Source: JALZEG01 sp046263255 (GTDB lineage Bacteria > Actinomycetota > CADDZG01 > WHSQ01). Taken from it: a stretch of 46,232 nucleotides of DNA. A program made the translations under genes and the position numbers. Below, piece by piece: positions 32,316-40,736 of this stretch. Location: positions 1 to 46,232 of the forward strand of contig JBHELD010000054.1 in NCBI GenBank assembly GCA_046263255.1. The letters are read 5' to 3'. Position 1 is the first letter of the stretch, and each line of letters starts with the position of its first letter. Below the pieces are notes generated by a model that saw only the letters and a list, made by a program, of their open reading frames with translations, had not been told where the DNA came from and made no database searches.

Positions 32316-33893
32316 TCATCTCACCCGGAGGTCTGTCAGCGTGCCGGCTCGCTCCCGGTCTATCAGCAGCTCGGCCCGGAGGCGCGAGCGGATGCGCTCG
32401 TAGAGATGCCGCACGAGCTCGTCGACCGGGACTCCCTCCGCGCCCGCCGCGTCGGCGGGCGGGGAGACGGCGCGCCGCACCGGATCGGCGCGAGACGGAT
32501 CTGGAGACGGCGACGGGCCCGGCATCCGGGCGACGGGAGCCGGGGCCGCCGCGGGAGCCGCTGTGTGTCCGCGAGCGGCAGGGTGCGGTAGCGACGGCTC
32601 GTGGCGCGGCGCGGGCGTGCTCGGCGCCGCGTCCGGCGGCTCGTGGTGCGCCGCGGGCGTGCTCGGCGCCGCGTGCGGCGACTCGGTCTCCCGCCACGAG
32701 CGCTCGACCCACCGGGCCTCGCGCTCGAGCGTCGCTTCGGCGCGGGGGCCGGCGCCCCTTCGTTCGCGCCTGTGCTGTGCCGCGTGCGCGAGCTCGTGCG
32801 CGAGAAGGGCGCCGCCGCGCTCCGACTCGAGCCCCCCGTGCCGTGCCGGGACGTGGACCTCGTCCCGCACGGCGAACGCCTCCGCGCCGAGCTTCGTCGC
32901 GGCGCCGGAGGATCGCCCCGACCGATGCACCGGAACGTCGACGAGGTCGACGCCGAACGCGCGCTCGACGGCCGCACGGACCGCGGGGGGCGGCTTCTCG
33001 GTCGCGACGGGCGACCGCGCCCGCGCGCCGATCAGTGGACGGTGCGATGCCGTTGCGGCGCTACGAACGGACGTGCGTGCGCCCGTCGACGGACGGCTCA
33101 CCGCGTCGAGAGCGGCGGGCGCAGGAGGAGTCGTCGCCGGCGTGCTCTTTCGCGCCGGCGGGGGCAGGGTCGTCGCGAGCGCCGTCGTGGGACGTTCGAC
33201 CGGAGCGGGCGCCCTCCGGCCGCGCCGTCGCGGCTCTCCCACAACCACGTTGCCCTCCGCGGCAGAGGGCGCCGCCGGGGGTGGCGTCCGCACGGCCGGC
33301 GCGCGACCTGTCGCCGCCGCTGCGACGCGTGCAGGGAGGTCCCGGCGCGAGGCGGGGGCCGCGTCGGTCGCCTCCGTCGCCTGGGGAAGGTCCGCGTGGG
33401 TCGCCTCCGTCGCCTGGGGAAGGTCCGCGCGGGTCGCCTCCGTCGCCTGGGGAAGGTCCGCGTGGGTCGCCTCCGTCGCCTGGGGAAGGTCCGCGTCGGT
33501 CGCCTCCGTCGCCTGGGGAAGGTCCGCGTCGCCGCGGTCTTCCCGCGCCGGCGCGGCCGGGAGGCGTTCCAACGGCGCGGGTGCGTGCTCGCCGCGCCTG
33601 CGGCGGAGCAGTGCCAGCGGGCCCGAGCGCTTACGGGTGAAGACCGGGACGCCCGCGACCGTTCCGCGGGGCGCGTCGCGTCCGGTGGCGTGACCGAGCT
33701 CGCGACCGGCGACGCCCAGCAGTGAGCGCGCCGCGAGGCCGCTCACGAACGTCCGGCCGCCTTCGACGAGGTCGATCGCGCCCGTCGCCGTCCGCAACGG
33801 CGGGAGCTCCGGCCAATCCGGATCGCGCGACACGTGGGTCTCGCGGGGACCGCGGCCGAGCCACCTCTGCAGCATGCGGCGGAGCCCGGTCAT
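32316..33893 (-). CDS. Large DUF4157 (eCIS core domain) protein with tandem peptide repeats
   Basis: 525 residues from ATG 33893 (ATGA overlap with the DUF6760 gene). An N-terminal positively charged helix is followed by five copies of an eleven-residue unit (DADLPQATEAT, with D, H, R at position 1) at residues 122-176, a long Pro/Ala/Arg-rich linker, and the DUF4157 domain with the metalloprotease motif HELAH at 366-370 (ALLAHELAHAAQHRRE). A third low-complexity part (AAPSTPA units) and a helical tail end the protein. DUF4157 is common in eCIS loci and often part of cargo or of an internal protease. The linker suggests a flexible, possibly lumen-packed protein. Confidence 0.82.
   Translation of the reverse strand: MTGLRRMLQRWLGRGPRETHVSRDPDWPELPPLRTATGAIDLVEGGRTFVSGLAARSLLGVAGRELGHATGRDAPRGTVAGVPVFTRKRSGPLALLRRRRGEHAPAPLERLPAAPAREDRGDADLPQATEATDADLPQATEATHADLPQATEATRADLPQATEATHADLPQATEATDAAPASRRDLPARVAAAATGRAPAVRTPPPAAPSAAEGNVVVGEPRRRGRRAPAPVERPTTALATTLPPPARKSTPATTPPAPAALDAVSRPSTGARTSVRSAATASHRPLIGARARSPVATEKPPPAVRAAVERAFGVDLVDVPVHRSGRSSGAATKLGAEAFAVRDEVHVPARHGGLESERGGALLAHELAHAAQHRRERRGAGPRAEATLEREARWVERSWRETESPHAAPSTPAAHHEPPDAAPSTPAPRHEPSLPHPAARGHTAAPAAAPAPVARMPGPSPSPDPSRADPVRRAVSPPADAAGAEGVPVDELVRHLYERIRSRLRAELLIDRERAGTLTDLRVR
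33363..33527 (-). repeat. Five tandem 33-base repeats within the large DUF4157 gene
   Basis: The unit GTCGGTCGCCTCCGTCGCCT plus 13 more bases (plus-strand sense) is repeated five times, differing almost only in its first three bases. It encodes the DADLPQATEAT peptide units. Such in-frame copies can expand or contract by slippage without breaking the frame. Confidence 0.95.
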
Positions 33894-34045
33894 CCGGACG
33901 CCTCCTCGGCGCGGACGAGGCGCCCGATCTCCTCGACGAACCGCAGGCGCACCGCGTGCTCGAGATCCAGGATCTCGGAGAGCGGCCAATGGAGGTGGTA
34001 TGCCACGTACGTGATCTCCTCGAATAGCTCATCGCTCGGGTACAC
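33890..34045 (-). CDS. Small eCIS protein DUF6760
   Basis: 51 residues from GTG 34045, five bases downstream of the start of the previous gene's stop codon. It reads YPSDELFEEITYVAYHLHWP, then LSEILDLEHAVRLRFVEEIG, matching the small DUF6760 proteins regularly found between baseplate-chaperone and DUF4157 genes in actinobacterial eCIS loci. It is too short for enzyme activity. A role in assembly is likely but not known. The stop overlaps the next start as ATGA. Confidence 0.85.
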   Translation of the reverse strand: MYPSDELFEEITYVAYHLHWPLSEILDLEHAVRLRFVEEIGRLVRAEEASG

Positions 34046-34047
34046 CG

Positions 34048-34470
34048 CTACCCCCCCAGGCGACCACCGCCCGGCTCCACCAGAAAGCGCTCCTTGCAGT
34101 GAGGGCACGCGACCTCGAGCTGCGTCTCGCCCTCCTGGTTCACCCGGCGGTAGAGGTCCTGCAGGAACGCGAGGTCGGACGCGAAGAGCTGCTCGACGAC
34201 GCCGGGGGTCACCTCGGCCAGGCTCCCCAGCTCGGTGACGACACGCGACAGGAGCAGCACGCTCAGGTATGCCTCGTTGTCGCGCACCCTTGGGTCACGG
34301 AGCGGGAGGATCTCGTCGCGTGCGGTCGCGAGCCGCATTACGCCGCGGCGGTGGACGGCGCCGGCCGCGTCGACGTAGCCGCGCGGGAGCTCGAACGGGA
34401 ACTCGGTCTGGAGGGCTTCGCCCGAGGTCTTCTTCACGGCCTCGACCGCGCTGAGCGCAGGAGCCGTCAT
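34048..34470 (-). CDS. eCIS tail/baseplate assembly chaperone-like protein (T4 baseplate hub family)
   Basis: 140 residues from ATG 34470, overlapping the tube stop as ATGA. Sequence landmarks are FPFELPRGYVDAAGAVHRRG, MRLATARDEILPLRDPRVR and LSVLLLSRVVTELGSLAEVT, followed by a C-terminal CPHCKERFLVE knuckle. This matches proteins placed next to DUF6760 in other eCIS loci and assigned to the T4 baseplate hub-assembly family. The two cysteines and a His may hold a metal. It probably helps baseplate formation and may not be part of the finished particle. Confidence 0.82.
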   Translation of the reverse strand: MTAPALSAVEAVKKTSGEALQTEFPFELPRGYVDAAGAVHRRGVMRLATARDEILPLRDPRVRDNEAYLSVLLLSRVVTELGSLAEVTPGVVEQLFASDLAFLQDLYRRVNQEGETQLEVACPHCKERFLVEPGGGRLGG

Positions 34471-34910
34471 GCCAGGCTCAGCCCTTCGTGGACGATCGTG
34501 CACTCCTCCAGGAGCACGTCGTTGCCGGCGGCCTGCAGCGGCCCCAGGCTGACGCGCGACGGCCACCCGGCCACGAAGTTGTAGCGGGCCACCTCGCCGC
34601 GCGCGTAGTCGTAGAGGACGACCGAACCGTTCTTGCGCGCGCCTTCCAGGTCGCCGTCCTGGACCTTCTTGTGCCACTCCCACAGCGACTTGTCGCTGGT
34701 CTTGCCCTTGCGCAGCGTGATGTCGCCGCTCGCGCTGCGGCCCGGAAGCTTCTTCATCACGTGAATGCCGCCCGGCTTGTTCTCGCGGTGCTCGATCACC
34801 TGGATCTCGCTCGAGACGCCCGTCAGCTCCTTGAACTGGGCGATCTGGACGCTGTCGATCTCCACCTGCCACGCATAACCGGCGACTGCATCGCCCTCGG
34901 GAAGCGCCAC
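34467..34910 (-). CDS. eCIS main inner tube protein (Afp1 type)
   Basis: 147 residues. The GTG follows AAGGAGAG. The gp19/Hcp-like fold is shown by GYAWQVEIDSVQIAQFKELT, GVSSEIQVIEHRENKPGGIH, DITLRKGKTSDKSLWEWHKK and the end LLEECTIVHEGLSLA. This forms the rigid tube that is driven into the target when the sheath contracts. It follows the sheath gene after a 13-base gap, so both major structural proteins are made from one message. Confidence 0.95.
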   Translation of the reverse strand: MALPEGDAVAGYAWQVEIDSVQIAQFKELTGVSSEIQVIEHRENKPGGIHVMKKLPGRSASGDITLRKGKTSDKSLWEWHKKVQDGDLEGARKNGSVVLYDYARGEVARYNFVAGWPSRVSLGPLQAAGNDVLLEECTIVHEGLSLA

Positions 34911-34923
34911 GGCTCTCTCCTTC

Positions 34924-36447
34924 CTACTCCGTCACCTGGGCGTCGCCACCCGCGACCTGAGCTATGCGGAACACCACGAACTCCGCGGGCTTGACCGGCG
35001 CGATCCCGATCTCGACCACGACCTGACCCGCGTTCACGACCTCGGGAGGGTTCGTCTCCTCGTCGCACTTGACGTAGAAGGCCTGGGCGGGCGTGGCGCC
35101 GAACAGGGCGCCGTCGCGCCAGCTGCGGAGCAGGAACTCGGTGACCGTCCTCCGGATGCGCTGCCAGAGGTCGAGGTCGTTCGGCTCGAAGACGACCCAG
35201 TCCGTGCCCTCCTGGATCGACTCCTCGATGTAGTTGAAGAGCCGGCGGACGTTGAGATAGCGCCACGACGAGTCGCTCGACAGCGTCCGCGCGCCCCAGA
35301 TGCGGATGCCGCGCCCGGGGAACGACCGGATGACGTTGATCCCGTCCGGGTTGAGGAGGTCGTGCTCCGGCCTCGTGATCTGCGTCTCGAGGTCGAGCGC
35401 GCCGCGTACCACCTCGTTCGCCGGTGCCTTGTGGACGCCGCGCGTGTCGTCGTTGCGGCTCCAGATCCCGGCAACGTGCCCGCACGGCGGCACGCTGATG
35501 TTGCCGAGGGCGACGGGGTCGAAGACGTCGATCCACGGCCAGTAGAGCGCGGCGAACGGCGAGTCGTAGTTCGCGCTCGCGCGCCACTCCTTGACCTGCT
35601 GAGGGGTCGTTCCGGGCGGGGCGTCGAGGATCGCGATGCGGTCCTTGAGGCGCGCGCAGTGGTCGATCATCGCCTGCTGCACCGCCTGCACGGCCGCGAG
35701 GTCGATCGTCTCCTGCTGGTAGGCCGCCATCAGGTCCGGCACCGCCAGCATCGTGATGTCGTCGATCTCCTCGAGCCCGCCGAAGCCGGTCCTCGCCGCG
35801 GGGTCGCCGACGTAGTCGTCGGTGCCGATCTGTGCGGGCGCCGCGCTCGTGCCGCCGGCGAGCGTGTAGGTACCGGGCGCCGGACGCCGCTTCGCCACGG
35901 CAGCGCGCCCCGTCTCCTCGATCCGCACGAGCTTCGACCCCGCGTTCACGACCGTCGCGACGTTCTGGTCCGTACCCTTGACCGTGACGCCCTTGAACGA
36001 CTCCTCGTCGGTCCCCCGTCGCACCACCAGGTCGAACGTGTCCTCGTCGCCCTCGGCGGGAGCCGAGATCTCGATCGAGATCTCGTTCCCGGGCGGGCCC
36101 TCCTCGCGCGCCGTGATCTGGTACGGATTCAGTCCCTCCTCCGTCGCGCTCGGCAGCGCGACCTGTGCCGCGGGCGAAGCGCCGTCGCCGCCGACGCGGA
36201 CGACGTAGCAGCTCCCGCCGCCGTTGTTGAAGAACCCGTACACCGCGTGCGCGAGGTACGAGTCCTCTACGAACGAACCGAACGCCGTCTGGAACTGGGT
36301 CCAGTTCGTCACGAGCGTCGGCTTGTTCACCGGACCGCTCGCGGCAAGCCCGACGAAGGCCGCGACGGCGGTGCCGACGCCCTCGATCGGGCGCGATCCC
36401 GCCTGGACCTCGTCGATGTAGACACCGGGTGACAGGTACTGGGGCAT
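34924..36447 (-). CDS. eCIS contractile sheath protein (Afp2/3/4 type)
   Basis: 507 residues. A strong AGGAGG lies seven bases before the ATG. It begins MPQYLSPGVYIDEVQAGSRP, the hallmark of phage-type sheath proteins. The C-terminal contractile domain has WRYLNVRRLFNYIEESIQEG, WVVFEPNDLDLWQRIRRTVT and the final VEIGIAPVKPAEFVVFRIAQ. There is only one sheath gene here, where Afp has three. The middle (about 95-215) is a variable surface domain. It is the first gene of the second eCIS block, so its promoter drives most of the structural genes. Confidence 0.96.
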   Translation of the reverse strand: MPQYLSPGVYIDEVQAGSRPIEGVGTAVAAFVGLAASGPVNKPTLVTNWTQFQTAFGSFVEDSYLAHAVYGFFNNGGGSCYVVRVGGDGASPAAQVALPSATEEGLNPYQITAREEGPPGNEISIEISAPAEGDEDTFDLVVRRGTDEESFKGVTVKGTDQNVATVVNAGSKLVRIEETGRAAVAKRRPAPGTYTLAGGTSAAPAQIGTDDYVGDPAARTGFGGLEEIDDITMLAVPDLMAAYQQETIDLAAVQAVQQAMIDHCARLKDRIAILDAPPGTTPQQVKEWRASANYDSPFAALYWPWIDVFDPVALGNISVPPCGHVAGIWSRNDDTRGVHKAPANEVVRGALDLETQITRPEHDLLNPDGINVIRSFPGRGIRIWGARTLSSDSSWRYLNVRRLFNYIEESIQEGTDWVVFEPNDLDLWQRIRRTVTEFLLRSWRDGALFGATPAQAFYVKCDEETNPPEVVNAGQVVVEIGIAPVKPAEFVVFRIAQVAGGDAQVTE

Positions 36448-36610
36448 GAGGCCTCCTCGCCACTACCGACAACTGCGACGAGCGTGGACCCGCGGGCCCC
36501 GCGACCGCAACGTCCGCGCGGGCGGGAGTGGGGGAACCACCCCGTGCCCCAAGAGGCAGACATCGCCGCCGAGGCAGCGCGCGCGGCGACGCGTGGGGAA
36601 GAATCGCCGC
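36448..36610. promoter_or_regulatory. Divergent intergenic region of sheath block and methyltransferase
   Basis: 163 bases separate two genes that point away from each other. Both need promoters here, but I see no clear -35/-10 pairs in this GC-rich stretch. The short inverted element GGGG-AACCA-CCCC near 36533 could be an operator. Confidence 0.4.
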
Positions 36611-37342
36611 GTGGACGTCACGCCGAGCGTGTGGGAGCAGGTGGCTCCGGCGATGTTCGACCGCGCGCGCTGGGACCGCGGCGCGGAGGAGGTGGACGCC
36701 GTTCTCGCGCTGCTTCATCTGACGCCGCCGGCCGCGGTCCTGGACCTCGCATGCGGTCCGGGCCGGCACGTCGTCGAGCTCGGGCGCAGGGGCTACGACG
36801 TGACCGGCGTCGACGTCAGCGCGGCGTTCCTCGAGGTCGCCCGCGCGGCATGCGCCGCCGAGGCCCTGTCCCCCGACCTCGTGCGCGAGGACATGCGCGC
36901 GTTCCGGCGGGCCGAGGCCTTCGACGCCGTGGTGAGCATGTCGACGTCGTTCGGCTACTTCGACGACCCGGCGGACGACGCGCTGGTCCTGCGCAACGCT
37001 CACGCATCGTTGCGGGCCGGCGGGGCGATCCTGATAGAGCTCGTCGGCAAGGAGGTCGCCGCACTGAGCCACGACGGACGGAGATGGACCGAAGACGGGG
37101 ACGCGCTGTTGTTGACGGAGCAGCGAGTGCGGCCGGGCTGGACGTGGATCGACAACCGGATGACGGTGATCTCGGGCGGCGAGCGCTCCGACGTGACGCT
37201 GTCGCACCGGCTCTACTCGGGGGCCGAGCTGGCGCGTCTGCTCGTCGAGTGCGGGTTTCGCGACGTGGAGCTCTTCGGCGGGTTCGGTGGGACCCCCTAC
37301 GACCACACCGCCACGCGGCTCGTCGCGGTCGCGCTCAAGTGA
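36611..37342 (+). CDS. SAM-dependent methyltransferase within the eCIS cluster
   Basis: 243 residues from GTG 36611, with GGGGAAG about twelve bases upstream. The SAM-binding motif I is VLDLACGPGRHVVELG followed by YDVTGVDVS near residue 60. The post-motif strands (VREDMRAFRRAEAFDAVVSM) and the C-terminal beta part (GERSDVTLSHRLYSGAELAR) are those of class I methyltransferases. The substrate is unknown. It is the only plus-strand gene inside the eCIS block. Its 3' end overlaps the DUF4157 gene by eight bases, so the two transcripts converge. Confidence 0.88.
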   Translation: MDVTPSVWEQVAPAMFDRARWDRGAEEVDAVLALLHLTPPAAVLDLACGPGRHVVELGRRGYDVTGVDVSAAFLEVARAACAAEALSPDLVREDMRAFRRAEAFDAVVSMSTSFGYFDDPADDALVLRNAHASLRAGGAILIELVGKEVAALSHDGRRWTEDGDALLLTEQRVRPGWTWIDNRMTVISGGERSDVTLSHRLYSGAELARLLVECGFRDVELFGGFGGTPYDHTATRLVAVALK

Positions 37343-37937
37343 CCGCTCCCCGGCGGCGCCCGCGCCCCGTGTCGAGGCGGGGCCACAGCGAGTCTCTCGC
37401 AGCGTCGTCCGCGGCACGTTCGGCCGGGCTCTCGCGCTCGCCGATCTCGAGCCCCGCCCCCGCGGGTGGACCCGCGAGGCTGTCGAACCGCTGCTGGACC
37501 ACGTGCGCCAGCTCGTGGGCGAGGACGCGGAGCCCGGCGTCCGTGTGAGGCGCGTACGCGCCCTTCTGGAACACGAGGTGGTTCCCGGCCGTGTACGCGT
37601 GCGCTCCGATCGCGGCGGCGGACTCGCTCGCTTCCTCGCCTGCGTGGACCCGGACGTCGGATAGGTCCGCGCGCAGACGCGCCTCCATCACGCGACGGAC
37701 CGACGCGTCGAGCGGCACCGCGGGCGACCGGAGCGCGCGCCTGATCCGTTCGCCCGGCTCCCTCGCGGGCCGCAGCAACGAGCCGACGCCGGCGTTGCCC
37801 GCCGTCCGCTGCGCTTCGAGGACCGCGCGGGTCTCAGCAGGAAGACGCCGCGACGCGTCGCCGGTGGGGACCGCGGGCGCGCGGGCGGTACGCCCCCGAG
37901 CGCCCGCTGCTGCGCGCTCAGGGCCCTCGGAGACCAC
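37335..37937 (-). CDS. DUF4157 (eCIS core domain) protein with metalloprotease motif
   Basis: 200 residues from GTG 37937. An N-terminal disordered part contains VLEAQRTAGNAGVGSLLRP (39-57), then the DUF4157 domain with LRADLSDVRVHAGEEASESA, YTAGNHLVFQKGAYAPHTD and the zinc motif LAHELAHVVQQR (H141, E142, H145). The domain is typical of eCIS-linked proteins and the active-site residues are intact. The same 39-57 motif occurs at the same position in the next gene upstream. It may be cargo, or a protease that processes cargo. Confidence 0.88.
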   Translation of the reverse strand: MVSEGPERAAAGARGRTARAPAVPTGDASRRLPAETRAVLEAQRTAGNAGVGSLLRPAREPGERIRRALRSPAVPLDASVRRVMEARLRADLSDVRVHAGEEASESAAAIGAHAYTAGNHLVFQKGAYAPHTDAGLRVLAHELAHVVQQRFDSLAGPPAGAGLEIGERESPAERAADDAARDSLWPRLDTGRGRRRGAVT

Positions 37938-37951
37938 GAAGCCCCGCGGTG

Positions 37952-38602
37952 TCAGATCCCGCCGAGGAAACGGCTCGCCAGGCCCATCAGCCCCGGCTGC
38001 GCGGCGTTCAGCACGCCCATCCCCGCCTGCGCGACGTTGCCTCCGGAGATCACCGACGAAAGCCCCTCTCCGACCGACGATCCGAGACCGCCGACGAGGC
38101 TGCCGGCGCTTCCGCCGATCGCGTTGCCGAGCATGCCCATGGCGGTCTGCGCCGCCGGCCCGGCCGCCGCGGACCCGGTCGACTGCAGCGTGCTCAACGC
38201 CCCGGACACGTCACCACCGACGAAGCTGCTCGCGGCGCTCGACAGACCCGGCGCGGCCCCGCCGAGGATCTCTCCGAAGGGCCCGCCGATCGTCTGCGAC
38301 AGCGACCCCAGCCCGGACTGCGCGGCGCTTCCCGCCAGCCCCGCGAGCTGCTGCTGGAGGCCTCCGCCTCCTGCGCCGCCGAAGAGGTTCCCGAGTGCGT
38401 CGAATAAGCCCCTCTGTACGACGCGGGGCTCGCCGCGGACGAGGGACGTGACCCCGCCGTTGCCGGCGGTCGACTGCAGGTGCAGCACCGCGGCGGGACC
38501 GACCCTTGCGGCGCCGCCTCCGGGAGCTCTGCCCTCCCGCCGGGGGGCAGCACTTCGCGCCCGCGCCTCGGACGCCTCTCCTGCCATCCGCGTAGTCAGC
38601 AT
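37952..38602 (-). CDS. Glycine-zipper protein with TAGN motif, candidate eCIS cargo
   Basis: 216 residues; GGGAGGTG precedes the ATG. The N-terminal 60 residues are basic and end in VLHLQSTAGNGGVTSLVRG (39-57), the same motif as in the DUF4157 protein. The rest is very rich in Gly, Ala, Ser and Leu with glycine-zipper spacing (GGSAGSLVGGLGSSVGEGLS, also FGGAGGGGLQQQLAGLAGS), which suggests insertion into a membrane or tight helix packing. No signal peptide. It lies between the ATPase and DUF4157 genes. Pore-forming cargo is my best guess; an alternative is a small internal tube component. Confidence 0.72.
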   Translation of the reverse strand: MLTTRMAGEASEARARSAAPRREGRAPGGGAARVGPAAVLHLQSTAGNGGVTSLVRGEPRVVQRGLFDALGNLFGGAGGGGLQQQLAGLAGSAAQSGLGSLSQTIGGPFGEILGGAAPGLSSAASSFVGGDVSGALSTLQSTGSAAAGPAAQTAMGMLGNAIGGSAGSLVGGLGSSVGEGLSSVISGGNVAQAGMGVLNAAQPGLMGLASRFLGGI

Positions 38603-38693
38603 GGCACCTCCCGCGCAACCGGACCCGTCGTATCGATGCTTGGGCGCGTCTCGGGCCGGGGGAAGGGCTCGCCGGGCTTCGTTGCGGGCAGGC

Positions 38694-40736
38694 CTAGCTG
38701 CCCGAAGGGGCAGCCGGCGCCGAGCCCGACAGCAGCGGGTGATACGGCCCGAACTCCGCCTCCACGCACAGCCTGCCGAGCTTGTGGTACTCGCGCTCGG
38801 TCGCCTGGATCAGCTGCGGCATCCCGACCACGCCCCCGTTCCCCGCCGCCAGGTACGCACCCTGCAGGGCGACGTTGCGGATGTTGCCTCCCGCGAGCCT
38901 GAACGCCCGCGCGAGGAAATCGACGTCGACGTCGGGTGCGAGCGGCAGCCGCCCGCCCAAATGGTGCTTCCACAACCTCAGACGCGCGGCCTCGTCCGGC
39001 AGCGGGAACTCCACGACCGCGTCGAGCCGGCGCGTGAAGGCGTCGTCGACGTTCGCGCGCAGGTTGGTCGCCAGGATCGCCATCCCGTCGAACAGCTCCA
39101 TCCGCTGGAGCAGGTAGGCGACCTCGACGTTCGCCCACCGGTCGCGCGACTCCTTCACCTCGGACCGCTTGCCGAAGAGCGCGTCGGCTTCGTCGAAGAA
39201 CAGGATGCCGTTGACGTGCTCGGCCTCGGCGAAAACCTTCTCGAGGTTCTTCTCGGTCTCGCCGACGTACTTGTCGACGATCGTCGACAGGTCGATCAGG
39301 TACAGGTCGAGGCCGAGGTCTGCGGCCACGACCTCGGCGGACATCGTCTTGCCCGTGCCGGACTCGCCGGTGAAGAGCGCGGTGATCCCGCGGCCGCGCG
39401 ACGAGCGCCCGGACATCCCCCACACGTCGAGCACCCGCTCCCGGTGGCGCGCCCGCGCCGCGAGGTCTCGCAGCAGGCGAGCCACGCCGGCGGGCAGGAC
39501 GAGGTCGTCCCACCGGACGCGCGGCTCGACGCGGCGCGCAAGCCGCTCGAGGCCCGATGCGTTCTGCGCCCTCGCGCCCGCGCAGAGGTCCGCGGCCGTG
39601 ACGTCGCGTCCCGCGGCGGCAGCCCGGCGGACGGCGAACGCGGCCGAGCGGAGGGTTTGGTCCGGCGTCAGGCGGAACTGCGCGGTTGCGCCCGCAGGAT
39701 CGAGCCCGGGCGCCGCGCGGCCGTCGACGGCGCGCGCCCACAGCTCCCGGCGCCGTTGGGGATCAGGCGCCTCCACGTCCGCCGTCAACGGCAGCTCCGA
39801 CGCCCATTCCACGTCCCACGGGCGCGTTCCCGTCACGATCATCGTGCACGTCGCCTCGCACAGCGCGCGGACGGCGGCAGGACCGCGTGCGGCGAGCGCG
39901 TCGACGGGCCCGGCGACCACCGGCTTCGACGCCAGCCGCGCCTCCAGCGCGATCGCGCGCGCGAGCACCGGGACGTCGTCGTCCGGCGAGAGCCGGCGGA
40001 GGTCGACCGCGAGCGGCGAGAGACCGGCCAGACTCAGCGCCGCGCCCGCGAGCGAGAATGCGGCGCCGGCCGGACCCCGCAGGTAGAGGAGCCGTTCGCC
40101 GCCGGCCAATGCGCCCGCGACGAACGCAACGTCGCCGAGCGGGGCGTCGACCCATCGCGTCGACAGCGCGGCGACGCGCGGGACCGGCGTCTCGTCGCCG
40201 AGGAGAAAGGCGGTCACGCGGTCGGGCACCCGCAACGACCGCGTCAGGAAGGGCCGGTCGTCCTCTTCGACGAGGAGGAGGCCGTTCGCCACGAGTGGAG
40301 CAGCCGGTCCGACGCGCTGTCGCGCCGCGCCGGCCGCCCGAGAAGCGCCGCATAGCTCGAGCGCGAGGCCCGTGCTCGCGCGCCGCCGGGAGACGTCGTC
40401 GTGGAGGTACGCGAACAGTCGCTCGAAGCGCGGCTCCACGTCGGGAGCGAGCCCGACGAGGAGGACGGCGACGTCGAGGTCGGTCAGGCAGAACTCGCGC
40501 GCGAGCGCGTCCACGCGATCGCCGGCCGCCGCCGGCGGCGTCGTTCGTGCGGGAACGTACGGCGGCCGGTCGTCGAGCAGCCGGTCGACGTCCTCGTCCG
40601 TGATGTAGAGCCCTCGGAAGCGGTCGTCGGGCGCCGCGTCGGTCGCGCGTCTGCGCGCGACCGCCTTCCGGACGCCCTCTTCGACGATCTGGAGCCGCCG
40701 GAGGAGGTCGCTCTCGGCTCGTCCGGCGGAGGTCAC
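38694..40736 (-). CDS. eCIS AAA+ ATPase (Afp15 type)
   Basis: 680 residues from GTG 40736, overlapping the cap gene's stop. The N-terminal 400 residues are divergent. The AAA+ core follows: Walker A GESGTGKT (457-464), Walker B ILFFDEAD (511-518), and sensor and arginine-finger region (MAILATNLRANVDDAFTRRL, then DAVVEFPLPDEAARLRLWKH). In eCIS this ATPase is needed for assembly of the particle and is not part of the finished structure. A 91-base gap separates its stop from the following gene. Confidence 0.94.
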   Translation of the reverse strand: MTSAGRAESDLLRRLQIVEEGVRKAVARRRATDAAPDDRFRGLYITDEDVDRLLDDRPPYVPARTTPPAAAGDRVDALAREFCLTDLDVAVLLVGLAPDVEPRFERLFAYLHDDVSRRRASTGLALELCGASRAAGAARQRVGPAAPLVANGLLLVEEDDRPFLTRSLRVPDRVTAFLLGDETPVPRVAALSTRWVDAPLGDVAFVAGALAGGERLLYLRGPAGAAFSLAGAALSLAGLSPLAVDLRRLSPDDDVPVLARAIALEARLASKPVVAGPVDALAARGPAAVRALCEATCTMIVTGTRPWDVEWASELPLTADVEAPDPQRRRELWARAVDGRAAPGLDPAGATAQFRLTPDQTLRSAAFAVRRAAAAGRDVTAADLCAGARAQNASGLERLARRVEPRVRWDDLVLPAGVARLLRDLAARARHRERVLDVWGMSGRSSRGRGITALFTGESGTGKTMSAEVVAADLGLDLYLIDLSTIVDKYVGETEKNLEKVFAEAEHVNGILFFDEADALFGKRSEVKESRDRWANVEVAYLLQRMELFDGMAILATNLRANVDDAFTRRLDAVVEFPLPDEAARLRLWKHHLGGRLPLAPDVDVDFLARAFRLAGGNIRNVALQGAYLAAGNGGVVGMPQLIQATEREYHKLGRLCVEAEFGPYHPLLSGSAPAAPSGS

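Noticed and set aside
33363..33527. CRISPR array
   Set aside because: The 33-base units are contiguous without spacers and encode in-frame peptide repeats.
32601..33725. Long plus-strand frames opposite the large DUF4157 gene
   Set aside because: They are arginine-rich mirror frames created by GC-rich repeats; the minus-strand frame has the DUF4157 motif and overlaps its neighbours properly.
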